The translations under genes were made by a program, and so were the position numbers. Under the pieces are notes generated by a model. It was given only the letters and a program-made list of their open reading frames with translations. It was not told the origin of the DNA and searched no databases. This document shows, piece after piece, positions 53,987-61,212 of a stretch of DNA of 61,212 bases. How positions within the stretch are numbered: the stretch's first letter is position 1; every line of letters begins with the position of its first letter. Source of the DNA: an uncultured Rhodospirillales bacterium. Lineage in GTDB: Bacteria > Pseudomonadota > Alphaproteobacteria > Azospirillales > Azospirillaceae. The stretch lies in contig CAIYNU010000018.1 of assembly GCA_903927615.1 (NCBI GenBank), forward strand, positions 1 to 61,212, given 5' to 3'.

Positions 53987-54756
53987 CCTCGGGCAGCGAT
54001 CCCAACCGCCCGATGATTCTGGGCGGGCCGACGGTGATCCTGGTCGAGCCCCAGTTGGGCGAGAACATCGGCGCCGCGGCCCGGGCCATGCTCAATTGCG
54101 GGCTGACCGACCTGCGGCTGGTTCGGCCGCGGGACGGCTGGCCAAATCCCCGTGCCGTGGCGTCGGCGGCCGGGGCCGACCGGGTGCTGGACGATGCCCG
54201 GCTGTTCCCCAATGTCGATTACGCCGTGGCCGATCTTCAACGGGTCTACGCCACCACGGCCCGTAACCGGGGTATGACCCAGCATATTTTCAGCCCCCGC
54301 GCCGCCGCGGTGGACATGCGCGGGCAGTGGGACGCCGGCCTTAAGGTCGGGGTGCTGTTCGGCCCCGAGCGGACCGGTTTGATCAATGATCAGTTGCCGC
54401 TGGCCGATGCCCTGATCGCCGTTCCGCTCAACCCGGCCTTCGCCTCGCTCAATCTGGCCCAGGCCGTGCTGTTGATCGGTTACGAATGGTTCCTGACCAC
54501 GCCCGACGCCCCGCCCGAGCGCATTTTGCACACCGGCCAGAGCCAGCTTGCCACCAAGGCCGACCTGCTCAACCTGTTCGAGCATCTCGAGCGGGAACTG
54601 GATGCCTGCCGTTTCTTCTCGACCCCGGACAAGCGTCCGAGCATGGTGCGCAATATCCGCAACGCCTTCGAACGCATGAGCCTGACCGAACAGGAAGTCC
54701 GGACCTTTCACGGCATCGTCGCCGGGTTGGCGGGGCGGCGCAAGGGCGAGGGGTAG
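53983..54756 (+). CDS. trmJ: tRNA/rRNA methyltransferase, TrmJ-like (SPOUT)
   Basis: ATG 53983 overlaps the cimA stop. The 257-aa protein shows the SPOUT/TrmH-family pattern: ILVEPQLGENIGAAARAMLNCGL, LRLVRPRDGWPN, VGVLFGPERTGL (SAM-binding knot) and VPLNPAFASLNLAQAVLL. The length and the C-terminal helical extension (LFEHLERELDACRFF, MVRNIRNAFERM) fit TrmJ, which 2'-O-methylates position 32 of certain tRNAs. Co-location with cimA recurs in alphaproteobacteria as far as I recall. A TrmJ paralogue with other RNA targets is the alternative. Confidence 0.9.
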   Translation: MTSGSDPNRPMILGGPTVILVEPQLGENIGAAARAMLNCGLTDLRLVRPRDGWPNPRAVASAAGADRVLDDARLFPNVDYAVADLQRVYATTARNRGMTQHIFSPRAAAVDMRGQWDAGLKVGVLFGPERTGLINDQLPLADALIAVPLNPAFASLNLAQAVLLIGYEWFLTTPDAPPERILHTGQSQLATKADLLNLFEHLERELDACRFFSTPDKRPSMVRNIRNAFERMSLTEQEVRTFHGIVAGLAGRRKGEG

Positions 54757-54769
54757 GGCCGGCGGCCTT

Positions 54770-54801
54770 GATTTTGCAGGGCTATTTAGCCCTGCAAAAT
54801 C
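54770..54801. terminator. Bidirectional terminator between convergent genes
   Basis: GATTTTGCAGGGCTA-TT-TAGCCCTGCAAAATC is a perfect inverted repeat with 15-bp arms, flanked by A and T runs built into the arms. It lies between trmJ and the oppositely oriented DUF2892 gene and should end both transcripts. Confidence 0.85.
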
Positions 54802-54817
54802 GTTTAACGGCCCCCGG

Positions 54818-55024
54818 CTATTTCGTCTGGCAAGACTGGCCGCAGGTGCTCAGGCCGATCAGTTTGTAGGCCGGGCAGAACGAAAACGCCCCAGTCACCA
54901 GCGGCACCAGCCCAACCAGCCCCAACCAGCGCAGGTTGCCCTCGAGCACAAACACCAGAGACAGCAAGCCCAAGCCAACCACAACCCGCAACACCCGATC
55001 AATCATGCCAACATTTTGTGTCAT
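54818..55024 (-). CDS. DUF2892 (YgaP-type transmembrane) protein
   Basis: The 68-aa protein starts at ATG 55024 (MTQNVGMIDRVLRVVVG). It has two hydrophobic helices (LGLLSLVFVL and WLGLVGLVPLVTGA) and the conserved ending FSFCPAYKLIGLSTC. This is the inner-membrane domain that is fused to a rhodanese in YgaP, here alone. The Cys residues near the C-terminus are typical of the family. The role is not known. Confidence 0.88.
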   Translation of the reverse strand: MTQNVGMIDRVLRVVVGLGLLSLVFVLEGNLRWLGLVGLVPLVTGAFSFCPAYKLIGLSTCGQSCQTK

Positions 55025-55138
55025 CTGCCGTTCTCCCTTACTCGACCGAGTCCCCCCGGGTCACGCCGGACCCAGATCGCCCTCGCCCGCACATATGGGA
55101 CTCTCCTCAGATATTCGCAAGTATGAATCTATCGGTGC

Positions 55139-55858
55139 TCAGAAGGACGGTACGATTGCGACCATCCGGCCGTCCAGCATATAGGCCACATGACGGAACC
55201 GGCCACCGGCGGGGTAGTCCCGGATTTCAACCACCGAGTGCTGGGTCAGCAGGTGAAACACCAGCGCCGTGGCGGCTTGGCTGCGCGGGGTCCTGGTCAG
55301 GACATAGGTCGGGTACATTTCGGCGGTGAGAATCAGAAAGGTCCATTCGGGGTGCTGGGTGACGAAGTCGTCCACCGCTTCCACCACGCCGAAATTGATG
55401 TCCTGGACCATGGCCTGATTGGTGTAGTCGTGGCCGAGCAGGAAGCCTTCGGGCTTGACCTTGGCGTGGAAGGCCTTCAGATCGGCGGTGACGGCGCGTC
55501 GGCTGTGCAGGGCGTCGAGATAAATCCAATCGAACTGCGCCTCGGCGAACGAGGGGGCAACCCGGGTCGAATAGCCCCGGTGAATCTTGACCGTGCCGCC
55601 GGCGATTTGCGGGGCAAACCGGGTCAGAATCGCCTGGTAGCGATCCCGTTGCTCGGCGTCGGACACGTTATTGGCGTCGTTGACGTAGTCGGCCCGGGCC
55701 TGATACTCCCAGGGGTCGATCAGGTGCAGGCAGTCCGGTTCGGCGACGGTCAGAATCTGGCTGGAAAAGGCGCCGGTCGCCACCCCGATCTCGACCACCT
55801 CGCCACCCTTGGGCAGATAGCCGATCAGCGTCTTGCGCGACAGGTGGCCAAGGTACAT
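55139..55858 (-). CDS. Methyltransferase of the Methyltransf_24 type
   Basis: ATG 55858 (MYLGHLSRKTLIGYLP) is chosen because the upstream open frame is not protein-like. The 239-aa protein has GGEVVEIGVATGAFSSQIL (motif I), LHLIDPWEY (motif II), FDWIYLDALHS with the Asp-Ala-x-His feature and a GHDYTN segment. This pattern fits the small class I methyltransferases found with surface-glycan and glycosyltransferase genes. It is divergent from the TPR/glycosyltransferase-like gene, separated by 103 nt, so they may share control and pathway. Confidence 0.85.
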   Translation of the reverse strand: MYLGHLSRKTLIGYLPKGGEVVEIGVATGAFSSQILTVAEPDCLHLIDPWEYQARADYVNDANNVSDAEQRDRYQAILTRFAPQIAGGTVKIHRGYSTRVAPSFAEAQFDWIYLDALHSRRAVTADLKAFHAKVKPEGFLLGHDYTNQAMVQDINFGVVEAVDDFVTQHPEWTFLILTAEMYPTYVLTRTPRSQAATALVFHLLTQHSVVEIRDYPAGGRFRHVAYMLDGRMVAIVPSF

Positions 55859-55961
55859 GGTTTCAGCCTTTGGATGTCTCTGAGCCGGCAGGGACGAGCG
55901 CCGCTCCACTGTATCGGAGAGGCCTTGGAATGCAAGCCAGACCCGCGACCAGGACGGCAGA

Positions 55962-57257
55962 ATGAACAACCCCCGCGTCGACCGCATCATCGCCCTCTAT
56001 CGCGCGGACGCGCTCGGCGAGGCCGCGAGCCTGGCCATGACGGAACTGGCTCAGAATGCCGCAGACCGGACCTTATGGTCTGTGGCCGCCCTGTGTTTCG
56101 CCCGGCTGGGTGAATTCGCCATCGTTCTTGACATTGTGGCCAAGGTCAACCGGCTGGTTCAGCCGGCACCGCTGTTCCTCAACCGGATTTGCCACTGGTT
56201 GCTTGACGACCGGCACTTCGGGACGCTGCGAGCCTTTCTGACCATGATCCCGGACAATCATGTGGGGCATATTATTGTCCTTTATTACGCCGCCTGCACC
56301 TATCTGGTCATGGGCGATGACGGCCAAGCCTTGGCGCTGTTTTCCCGGTTCCGCCGGCTGGTTCCGGCCTTCATGCCGGCGGTGCCGTTTCTGACCGACG
56401 AGCGGCTTAATGTGGTGTTGCGTCAGGGGCGGCTGGTGGCGACGCCAGCGGAGATTGCGGTCCTGCGGGAGCGGACGCCGGTGCTGCCGGTGGACCGCCT
56501 GTGCTTTCATACCGACCGCATCCCGGCCGGGGCCGGACCGGTCTACGCCTGTTCGGCGGACCCGAAATATGCCGACCTGTTCGCGGCGCCGTTCGTGGCG
56601 GCCCTGGCCCGGGACGGCCGGCCGACCCGGCTGCATCTCTCGCTGGTGAACGGCGATGCCGAGGGGGTGGCGCGGCTGGTCGCGCTGTGCGCGGGCTTTC
56701 CCCAGCTCACCGCCGATGTTTCGACGGTCCAAACCCGCCACCCGACCTCGACGCTCTATGCCTGCGCCCGTTTCTTCACGCTGCCGGCTTTACTGGCCCG
56801 GTATCGGGCGCCGGTGGTCACGCTCGACATCGACGTGGCGCTGGATGACCGGTTCCGGGCCTGGGAGCCGATGATCGGGACGCCGGCCGAACCCTTCGAC
56901 CTCGCATGCTACCGCACACTGCGCAACGAACCCGGTTCGATCTACAATGCCCGGGTCATGGTGTGGCAACCGACCGCCCACACTGCCGATTTTCTCGACG
57001 TCTTCGCCAAATTCTGCGCCAACAGCGCCGACGAGGTTCCGGCGCTCAACTGGATGCTGGACCAGGCGGCGCTGTTTTCGATCCGGCATTACTTTGTCAC
57101 CACGGGGCGACCGTTGAATTTCGTGACCCTCAACGGCCTGACCGGGTTGGGCCTGGACGAGGCGAGTTCCAATCTCCGACCGGAGTTGGGTGAAAAAAGC
57201 GCGCTCCGGGGCGGGCGGTTGCAGTTTTCCCTGGACGGCCACAACGACGGCGGCTGA
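55962..57257 (+). CDS. TPR-containing glycosyltransferase-like protein
   Basis: The 431-aa protein starts at ATG 55962. The first 160 residues are helical with TPR-like spacing (EAASLAMTELAQNAADRTLW, YYAACTYLVMGDDGQALALF). The second half (about 180-420) resembles a GT-A fold: VYACSADPKYADLFAAPF, LYACARFFTLPALLARY, then VVTLDIDVALDD, a D-x-D-type metal/sugar-nucleotide site, and NWMLDQAALF. Family and substrate are not certain. A role in protein or surface-polysaccharide glycosylation is likely given the methyltransferase beside it. Confidence 0.7.
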   Translation: MNNPRVDRIIALYRADALGEAASLAMTELAQNAADRTLWSVAALCFARLGEFAIVLDIVAKVNRLVQPAPLFLNRICHWLLDDRHFGTLRAFLTMIPDNHVGHIIVLYYAACTYLVMGDDGQALALFSRFRRLVPAFMPAVPFLTDERLNVVLRQGRLVATPAEIAVLRERTPVLPVDRLCFHTDRIPAGAGPVYACSADPKYADLFAAPFVAALARDGRPTRLHLSLVNGDAEGVARLVALCAGFPQLTADVSTVQTRHPTSTLYACARFFTLPALLARYRAPVVTLDIDVALDDRFRAWEPMIGTPAEPFDLACYRTLRNEPGSIYNARVMVWQPTAHTADFLDVFAKFCANSADEVPALNWMLDQAALFSIRHYFVTTGRPLNFVTLNGLTGLGLDEASSNLRPELGEKSALRGGRLQFSLDGHNDGG

Positions 57258-57348
57258 CGGCGGACGGCGGGGCCAAGCCCCTGGTTCTCCAAGGCGGAAG
57301 TTTGTTAAGGTCCGGCCGTTTTATCCCGTCCTCCGAAAGCCATCCCAC

Positions 57349-58197
57349 ATGACGACTCTTCAGGCGATCGTCCTCGCCGTCATTCAGGGCGTGACCGAGC
57401 TGTTCCCAGTCAGCAGCCTTGGCCATGCCGTGCTTCTGCCTCCGGTGCTCGGCTGGTCCATCGACCAGCACTCGCCTCAGTTTCTGCCATTCCTGGTGGT
57501 CTTGCATCTGGGCACGGCGGTGGCGCTGATGGCCTATTTCTGGCGCGACTGGGCCGACCTGCTGCTGGCGGTGCTGGGGCGGGGTGATTCGGAGCGGCGC
57601 GAGGCCAACCTGCGGCTGTTGTTCTTGCTGGTGGTGGCCACCCTGCCGGCGGTGGTGCTGGGCTATGTGGCCAACAAGCCGCTGCGGGCGTTGTTTGCCG
57701 AACCGCTGTTCGCGGGCATCTTTCTGACCGTGAACGGCGTCCTGTTGTTGGCCGGGGAACGGCTGCGCCGCTCGGCGGGCGAGTTGGGGGTTGGGGATCT
57801 CGGGGTGATCGACGCCCTGTTGATCGGGGGCTGGCAATGCGTCGCCCTGTTCCCCGGGATTTCCCGAACCGGCGCCACCATCGTCGGCGGTCTGTTGTGC
57901 GGTCTGCGCCATGACGAGGCCGCGCGCTTTTCCTTCCTGATGGCCACACCGATCATCATCGGCGCCTCGGCGCTGGAAATTCCCAAGATGTTTCACCACG
58001 TCGACGGCGCGGCGGCGGGCAGCGGTCTGACCTCCCTGGCCCTGATTGCGGGCCTGGTCGCGGCGGTCACCGCCTATGCCAGCGTGGCGTTCCTGATGCG
58101 CTACTTTAAAACCCACGAAGTCAAGGCGCTCAATCCCTTCGGCTACTATTGCCTCGTCGCCGGCGGTGCCGCCATCCTGTGGTTCGGGCTGAACTGA
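57349..58197 (+). CDS. uppP: Undecaprenyl-diphosphate phosphatase
   Basis: ATG 57349 begins MTTLQAIVLAVIQGVTELFPVSSLGH. The 282-aa inner-membrane protein has the two conserved catalytic stretches: QGVTELFPVSSLGHAVL (Glu and the Ser/His group) and FPGISRTGATIVGGL (PGxSRSG box). About eight hydrophobic segments follow the usual pattern. It recycles undecaprenyl diphosphate to the monophosphate carrier for peptidoglycan and other wall polymers and gives bacitracin tolerance (former name BacA). It ends just before a palindrome that should stop transcription. Confidence 0.95.
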   Translation: MTTLQAIVLAVIQGVTELFPVSSLGHAVLLPPVLGWSIDQHSPQFLPFLVVLHLGTAVALMAYFWRDWADLLLAVLGRGDSERREANLRLLFLLVVATLPAVVLGYVANKPLRALFAEPLFAGIFLTVNGVLLLAGERLRRSAGELGVGDLGVIDALLIGGWQCVALFPGISRTGATIVGGLLCGLRHDEAARFSFLMATPIIIGASALEIPKMFHHVDGAAAGSGLTSLALIAGLVAAVTAYASVAFLMRYFKTHEVKALNPFGYYCLVAGGAAILWFGLN

Positions 58198-58214
58198 GTG
58201 GGCCGGCCATGGTT

Positions 58215-58235
58215 CCAAGGGGCGATGCCCCTTGG
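58215..58235. terminator. CCAAGGGGC palindrome between convergent genes
   Basis: CCAAGGGGC-GAT-GCCCCTTGG is a perfect 9-bp-arm hairpin lying between the ends of uppP and the Cys-rich protein gene. It is of the same repeat type as 30679-30697 and may serve as terminator at this place. Confidence 0.65.
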
Positions 58236-58260
58236 TCCCGAAGCCGCCCGACGCCGTCGG

Positions 58261-58635
58261 TCAATCCTTGATGCGGAGCTGGTAATAGACCCGGCATTGC
58301 GCCGAAAGCATCACGGCGTTGGTGTGCAGGCAGTCGTGGATGCGGTTCAGGCCGGGCTCGACGGTCGGACAGAGCTTGTCGACGTCCGACCAGCACACCC
58401 CTTGACTGACCTTGACTTTGCAGTCGGGGGCCAGGGCGTTGAGGTTCTTCTTCAGACACTCGGCAATTTTGCCCTCTCCGGGGTGGATGCCGGGGCAGAA
58501 TTTCTTCACGTCGGGATCGCAGACCGGCGCCACTTCGGGCGCTGCGGTCGCTTTTTGCGCCTGGGCGGGAACAACCGTTCCCGCCATCAGGCATAGGGTG
58601 AGGAACCAGGGGGCCAGCAAGCTTGGCTTCAGCAT
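58261..58635 (-). CDS. Exported cysteine-rich-repeat protein
   Basis: The 124-aa protein has a signal peptide (MLKPSLLAPWFLTLCLMAGTVVPAQA) and then two Cys-rich units: CDPDVKKFCPGIHPGEGKIAEC and CWSDVDKLCPTVEPGLNRIHDC, each continued by CL and a later C. The spacing equals that of the Cys-rich repeat known from the Golgi protein GLG1/ESL-1, which also occurs in many proteobacterial periplasmic proteins. All Cys should pair in the periplasm. The function in bacteria is unknown. Confidence 0.85.
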   Translation of the reverse strand: MLKPSLLAPWFLTLCLMAGTVVPAQAQKATAAPEVAPVCDPDVKKFCPGIHPGEGKIAECLKKNLNALAPDCKVKVSQGVCWSDVDKLCPTVEPGLNRIHDCLHTNAVMLSAQCRVYYQLRIKD

Positions 58636-58714
58636 CGCGCTCTACTCCCAAAGTGGTTTGTGCGACGGTATGCGACTTGCAACTATGCCCTAACCACGGG
58701 CGTCACTCCAGACC

Positions 58715-59755
58715 TTACCCGGCCGCTGGCCGTTGCCAGACCACCGGCGGCAGCGGCGCCAGGCGGAACGGCCCGACATGGATAAAGCGGTCGTGCAGCG
58801 AGATCGGGATTTTGGCGGTCGGATCCGCCTCGCGCTGGGCGCCCTCGGGCTGTTGGGCAAAACCGGCCAGCACCGCCTTGGCGGTTTGGGCGTTCTTGGG
58901 CTTGACCCAACCCGCCGCGACCAGCGCGTCAATGGCCGCGCCGAAGCCGGCGACTTCGGCCGTGAGCGTGCCGGTGGGTTGCAGATCGTGATCAAGCGCC
59001 AGTGTCCCCTCGGCGCCCAAGGCCAGCGGTCCCCAATGCAGGCTGGCGGTGTCCAGCTCCAGGGTTCCGCCGTCGCGGGTCCAGGCCGACAGGCTGGCCG
59101 GCTCCAGGCGCGGCGGCGATCCCATGACCCGGGCGGTGGCGGCTAGCGACTCGATGGCCGGTCCCAACGCCAGCGATCCGACCCCGGGCGCCTGAATCCG
59201 TTCGGCCGCCACCGTCACCATCATCCCGGTGTCGGTGGCGGCCGTGACGGCCCCTGCGGGCGTGCTGGCGCTGAGTTCGATCCGGGCCGCCGAGGCCGGT
59301 GCCAGGTCCAGGCCGGACAGGATCAGCCGGGCCTCGGTAAAGCCCTGGATGCCGCCGAGCGTCAACCAGCCCTCGGCGCCATCCGCCGAGATCGCCGCCG
59401 GTTCCAGTCCGGCCGGCAGGCGAATCTCCTGGTGTCCGACCAGATGCACATGCAGCGCGTTGACCCGCCACAGGGGGGCGTCGATGGCGACCTCCGGTCC
59501 GTGCCAGGTCAGGCCGTCGGGTTGGGTGATCGCCACGTCGTGGAGGGTCGCGTGAACCCGCCAGGGAAAGCCGTCGAACTGTGGCCCCCCGAAGTGAATC
59601 TGGCTGCCCTGGGTCCGTTGGGCGATCACCCAGGACTCGAGCGAGCGATCCAGCAGGGTGCTGGCCAGCCACCACCAGCCGGACCATGCCGCTGCCACCA
59701 GAACCAGCGGAACCGATATCATCAGTCCCCGTCGGGAAATGCGGAGGCCAAGCAT
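58715..59755 (-). CDS. DUF2125 protein, exported or membrane-anchored
   Basis: The 346-aa protein starts at ATG 59755 with a basic leader and one N-terminal hydrophobic segment (GLMISVPLVLVAAAWSGWWWL), so it is anchored in the inner membrane with the rest in the periplasm. FDGFPWRVHATLHDVAIT and LTWHGPEVAIDAPLWRV are the DUF2125 signatures; the fold is beta-rich and resembles AsmA-like lipid-handling proteins. The family is typical of Alphaproteobacteria. The role is not established. It is divergent from the ChaC-like gene. Confidence 0.88.
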   Translation of the reverse strand: MLGLRISRRGLMISVPLVLVAAAWSGWWWLASTLLDRSLESWVIAQRTQGSQIHFGGPQFDGFPWRVHATLHDVAITQPDGLTWHGPEVAIDAPLWRVNALHVHLVGHQEIRLPAGLEPAAISADGAEGWLTLGGIQGFTEARLILSGLDLAPASAARIELSASTPAGAVTAATDTGMMVTVAAERIQAPGVGSLALGPAIESLAATARVMGSPPRLEPASLSAWTRDGGTLELDTASLHWGPLALGAEGTLALDHDLQPTGTLTAEVAGFGAAIDALVAAGWVKPKNAQTAKAVLAGFAQQPEGAQREADPTAKIPISLHDRFIHVGPFRLAPLPPVVWQRPAAG

Positions 59756-59873
59756 GTAAGAACTCCCTGGTTTGCCCGGCAGGACCGTAGCGCAGTGCCC
59801 GCCGAAATGCTAGGAAGCCGGCGTTTTTCGCCCCGCGGTGTCTGTGACGCCCGTGCTTTGTGACGCTCGCCCC

Positions 59874-60467
59874 ATGTCTGTAACCGTTCTTTCCACGCCG
59901 ATCGTCCCCGGCGCCCTGGCCTTGGCGTTGCCGCCCGAAAGCGATCTTTGGGTGTTTGGCTACGGCTCGCTGATGTGGGATCCGGGCTTTCCGTTCGTGG
60001 CCCAGGAAACCGGCGTCTTGCGCGGCTATCATCGGCGCTTTTGCATCTATTCGACCCGCCACCGCGGGACTCCCGAACGTCCCGGTCTGGTGTTCGGCCT
60101 GGATCACGGCGGCTCGTGCCGCGGCATGGTGTTCCGGGTGGCGGCCGAGGAGGTTGCGCGGGTTCTGGACTATCTCTGGGCGCGGGAAATGTCGTCGAAT
60201 GTTTATCGGCCGAAGCTGTTGCCGGTGCGCCTGGAAAGCGGCGCCCGGGTGGCGGCCTGCGCCTTTGTGGTCGATCGCGCTCATCCCCAATATTGCCGCC
60301 ACCTGGACCTCGACCAGTCCGCGGCGCTGATTCGCGACGGGGTTGGCGGCCGTGGCCCGAATATCGAGTACCTGACCAACACCCTCGAGCACCTGCACCA
60401 GCTTGGCATCGTCGACCATGGTCTGGAGGCGTTGCTGGCGGCGGTGACCGGGGCCAGACCCCGATGA
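59874..60467 (+). CDS. Gamma-glutamylcyclotransferase, ChaC-like
   Basis: ATG 59874 is preferred over a GTG 36 nt upstream; both begin with TGTCTGT, a small local duplication. The 197-aa protein has LWVFGYGSLMWDPGF, the nucleotide-like loop of the family, RFCIYSTRHRGTPERPG, VLDYLWAREM with the catalytic Glu, and NIEYLTNTLEHLHQLGI. ChaC enzymes split glutathione into 5-oxoproline and Cys-Gly in the cytosol. No cation-transport gene is adjacent. Confidence 0.92.
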   Translation: MSVTVLSTPIVPGALALALPPESDLWVFGYGSLMWDPGFPFVAQETGVLRGYHRRFCIYSTRHRGTPERPGLVFGLDHGGSCRGMVFRVAAEEVARVLDYLWAREMSSNVYRPKLLPVRLESGARVAACAFVVDRAHPQYCRHLDLDQSAALIRDGVGGRGPNIEYLTNTLEHLHQLGIVDHGLEALLAAVTGARPR

Positions 60468-60554
60468 CCGTGGGGACCGCGGGCAGGGGGGAATAGGGGC
60501 CGGTTGCCCGTCCTTCCGGCCCACGGCAAGCTGACAAAGCGTGTGGTCGGTCGG

Positions 60555-60815
60555 CTACTTGTCGAAGCGGCGGACGTTGGTGACCATCAGCGTGTACAGT
60601 TGCGTAACCAGTTCGCTGGGCCGCAACCGTCCGAACGGCATATTTTCGTGGACAAACGGCAACAAGCCCTCGGGCGGCCGCACCGGCACGATTTCGTAGC
60701 CGGCCTTCTGCACCGCCTGGATCACCGCCGCCGCCTGCTTGTTGTAGTCTTCGTTGAACATCGACGTGTCGGCCTTCTTGATGGCCAGGGCGACGATTTC
60801 CTTCAGATCAGCCAT
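60555..60815 (-). CDS. Small conserved protein of unknown function (86 aa)
   Basis: ATG 60815 has AAGGGGA upstream; the longer frame reaches into the preceding gene. The sequence is MADLKEIVALAIKKADTSM, NKQAAAVIQAVQKAGYEIVP, then PFGRLRPSELVTQLYTLM. It is helical and soluble. It overlaps the DUF962 gene by 8 nt, so the two are translated together. I do not recognise the family. Confidence 0.75.
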   Translation of the reverse strand: MADLKEIVALAIKKADTSMFNEDYNKQAAAVIQAVQKAGYEIVPVRPPEGLLPFVHENMPFGRLRPSELVTQLYTLMVTNVRRFDK

Positions 60816-61143
60816 TCTTTCCCCTTGGATGATATGTGATCCGCTCCAGTTCGGCCCCCAGCCGGCCGCTGACAACCAGGGCGCACAGCCTGAAATCGCA
60901 GGCCAGCGACCACAGCGGATGGCGGAAGGTGGCGGGACGGTTGTGTTCGAAGAGTGCATGACCGAGCCAAGCGCAGCCATAGCCCGTCACCACCGCGGCC
61001 ACGGCCAGCCCGGGTGATCCGACCACGGCGGCAGCCAGGAGCAGCATCAGGGCGGTTCCGGTGCCGCAATAGATACCGCTGGCGAATTCGACGGGTCGGT
61101 TTAACGCCTGGAAATACCGATCAGGTGCGGCATTGAGACTCAC
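60808..61143 (-). CDS. DUF962 / Mpo1-like membrane protein
   Basis: GTG 61143 starts a 111-aa protein with two or three hydrophobic helices. The signature is WLGHALFEHNRPATFRHPLW followed by SLACDFRL, the conserved HNRPATF box of the YGL010w/Mpo1 family. In yeast the relative is an iron-dependent dioxygenase of fatty-acid alpha-oxidation; the bacterial function is not established. The His residues of the box are kept. It is the first gene of a two-gene unit with the small protein at 60555-60815. The 69 bp beyond its start, up to the window end, hold no gene. Confidence 0.85.
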   Translation of the reverse strand: MSLNAAPDRYFQALNRPVEFASGIYCGTGTALMLLLAAAVVGSPGLAVAAVVTGYGCAWLGHALFEHNRPATFRHPLWSLACDFRLCALVVSGRLGAELERITYHPRGKNG

Positions 61144-61212
61144 CCTGGGTATTGAGCGCGTCTGCCGCTGGCGCTGTGTATAGAATCGGAGTCCATCCCC
61201 GCCCTTGACCCG

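Overview
The window is high-GC DNA from a Gram-negative bacterium, most likely an alphaproteobacterium close to Rhodospirillales. The pointers are a DUF2125 protein, an MCP with the '[10 protein letters not shown]' HAMP exit typical of that group, a citramalate synthase/TrmJ pair, repeated Rpn-family nuclease genes and many short GGGGC..GCCCC palindromes between genes. No tRNA, rRNA or CRISPR array was seen.

Left part (1-22.8 kb). After an IS5-type remnant and a small secreted protein comes a five-gene minus-strand operon (15.5 to 1.2 kb): an AT-rich LanM-type dehydratase-domain protein without a cyclase, a 1605-aa DUF6603-like beta-rich protein, two very large proteins of unknown function (785 and 1290 aa), and a 429-aa protein ending in an H-type-lectin-like domain. 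Divergent from it is a 2218-aa membrane-spanning KAP-like P-loop NTPase. This is the best candidate here for an undescribed system.

Decay zone 1 (22.8-27.5 kb). It holds an Rpn gene with a 262-bp internal deletion, a winged-helix-like gene, a frameshifted ParD-like antitoxin, a lipoprotein, a lipase-like protein and a broken phage major-capsid-like gene.

Polyketide cluster (27.5-39.8 kb, plus strand). It contains a His/Asp/Cys-rich small protein, an AMP-forming ligase, a ketoreductase-type SDR, a discrete ACP, one type I PKS module (KS-AT-DH-KR-ACP-TE, with a Cys nucleophile in the TE), a type II thioesterase, an Sfp-type phosphopantetheinyl transferase and a patatin-like protein. Overlapping stops and starts indicate tight co-translation of much of it.

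Middle part (40-43.5 kb). A secreted Cache-domain protein sits before a methyl-accepting chemotaxis protein, and an orphan Pvc16/DUF4255-like cap protein follows.

Decay zone 2 (43.7-51.5 kb). This has an Rpn gene split by an in-frame TAA, a ribbon-helix-helix gene, an IS630 remnant fused to the remains of a TOTE conflict-system primase-helicase, an unknown small gene paired with a DUF6398-like gene, an intact Rpn gene, and fragments of a DsbC-like and a WD40 protein.

Right part (51.6-61.2 kb) is ordinary chromosome: two methyltransferases, cimA, trmJ, a DUF2892 protein, a TPR/glycosyltransferase-like protein, uppP, a Cys-rich-repeat exported protein, DUF2125, a ChaC-like cyclotransferase, a small conserved protein and a Mpo1-like DUF962 protein.
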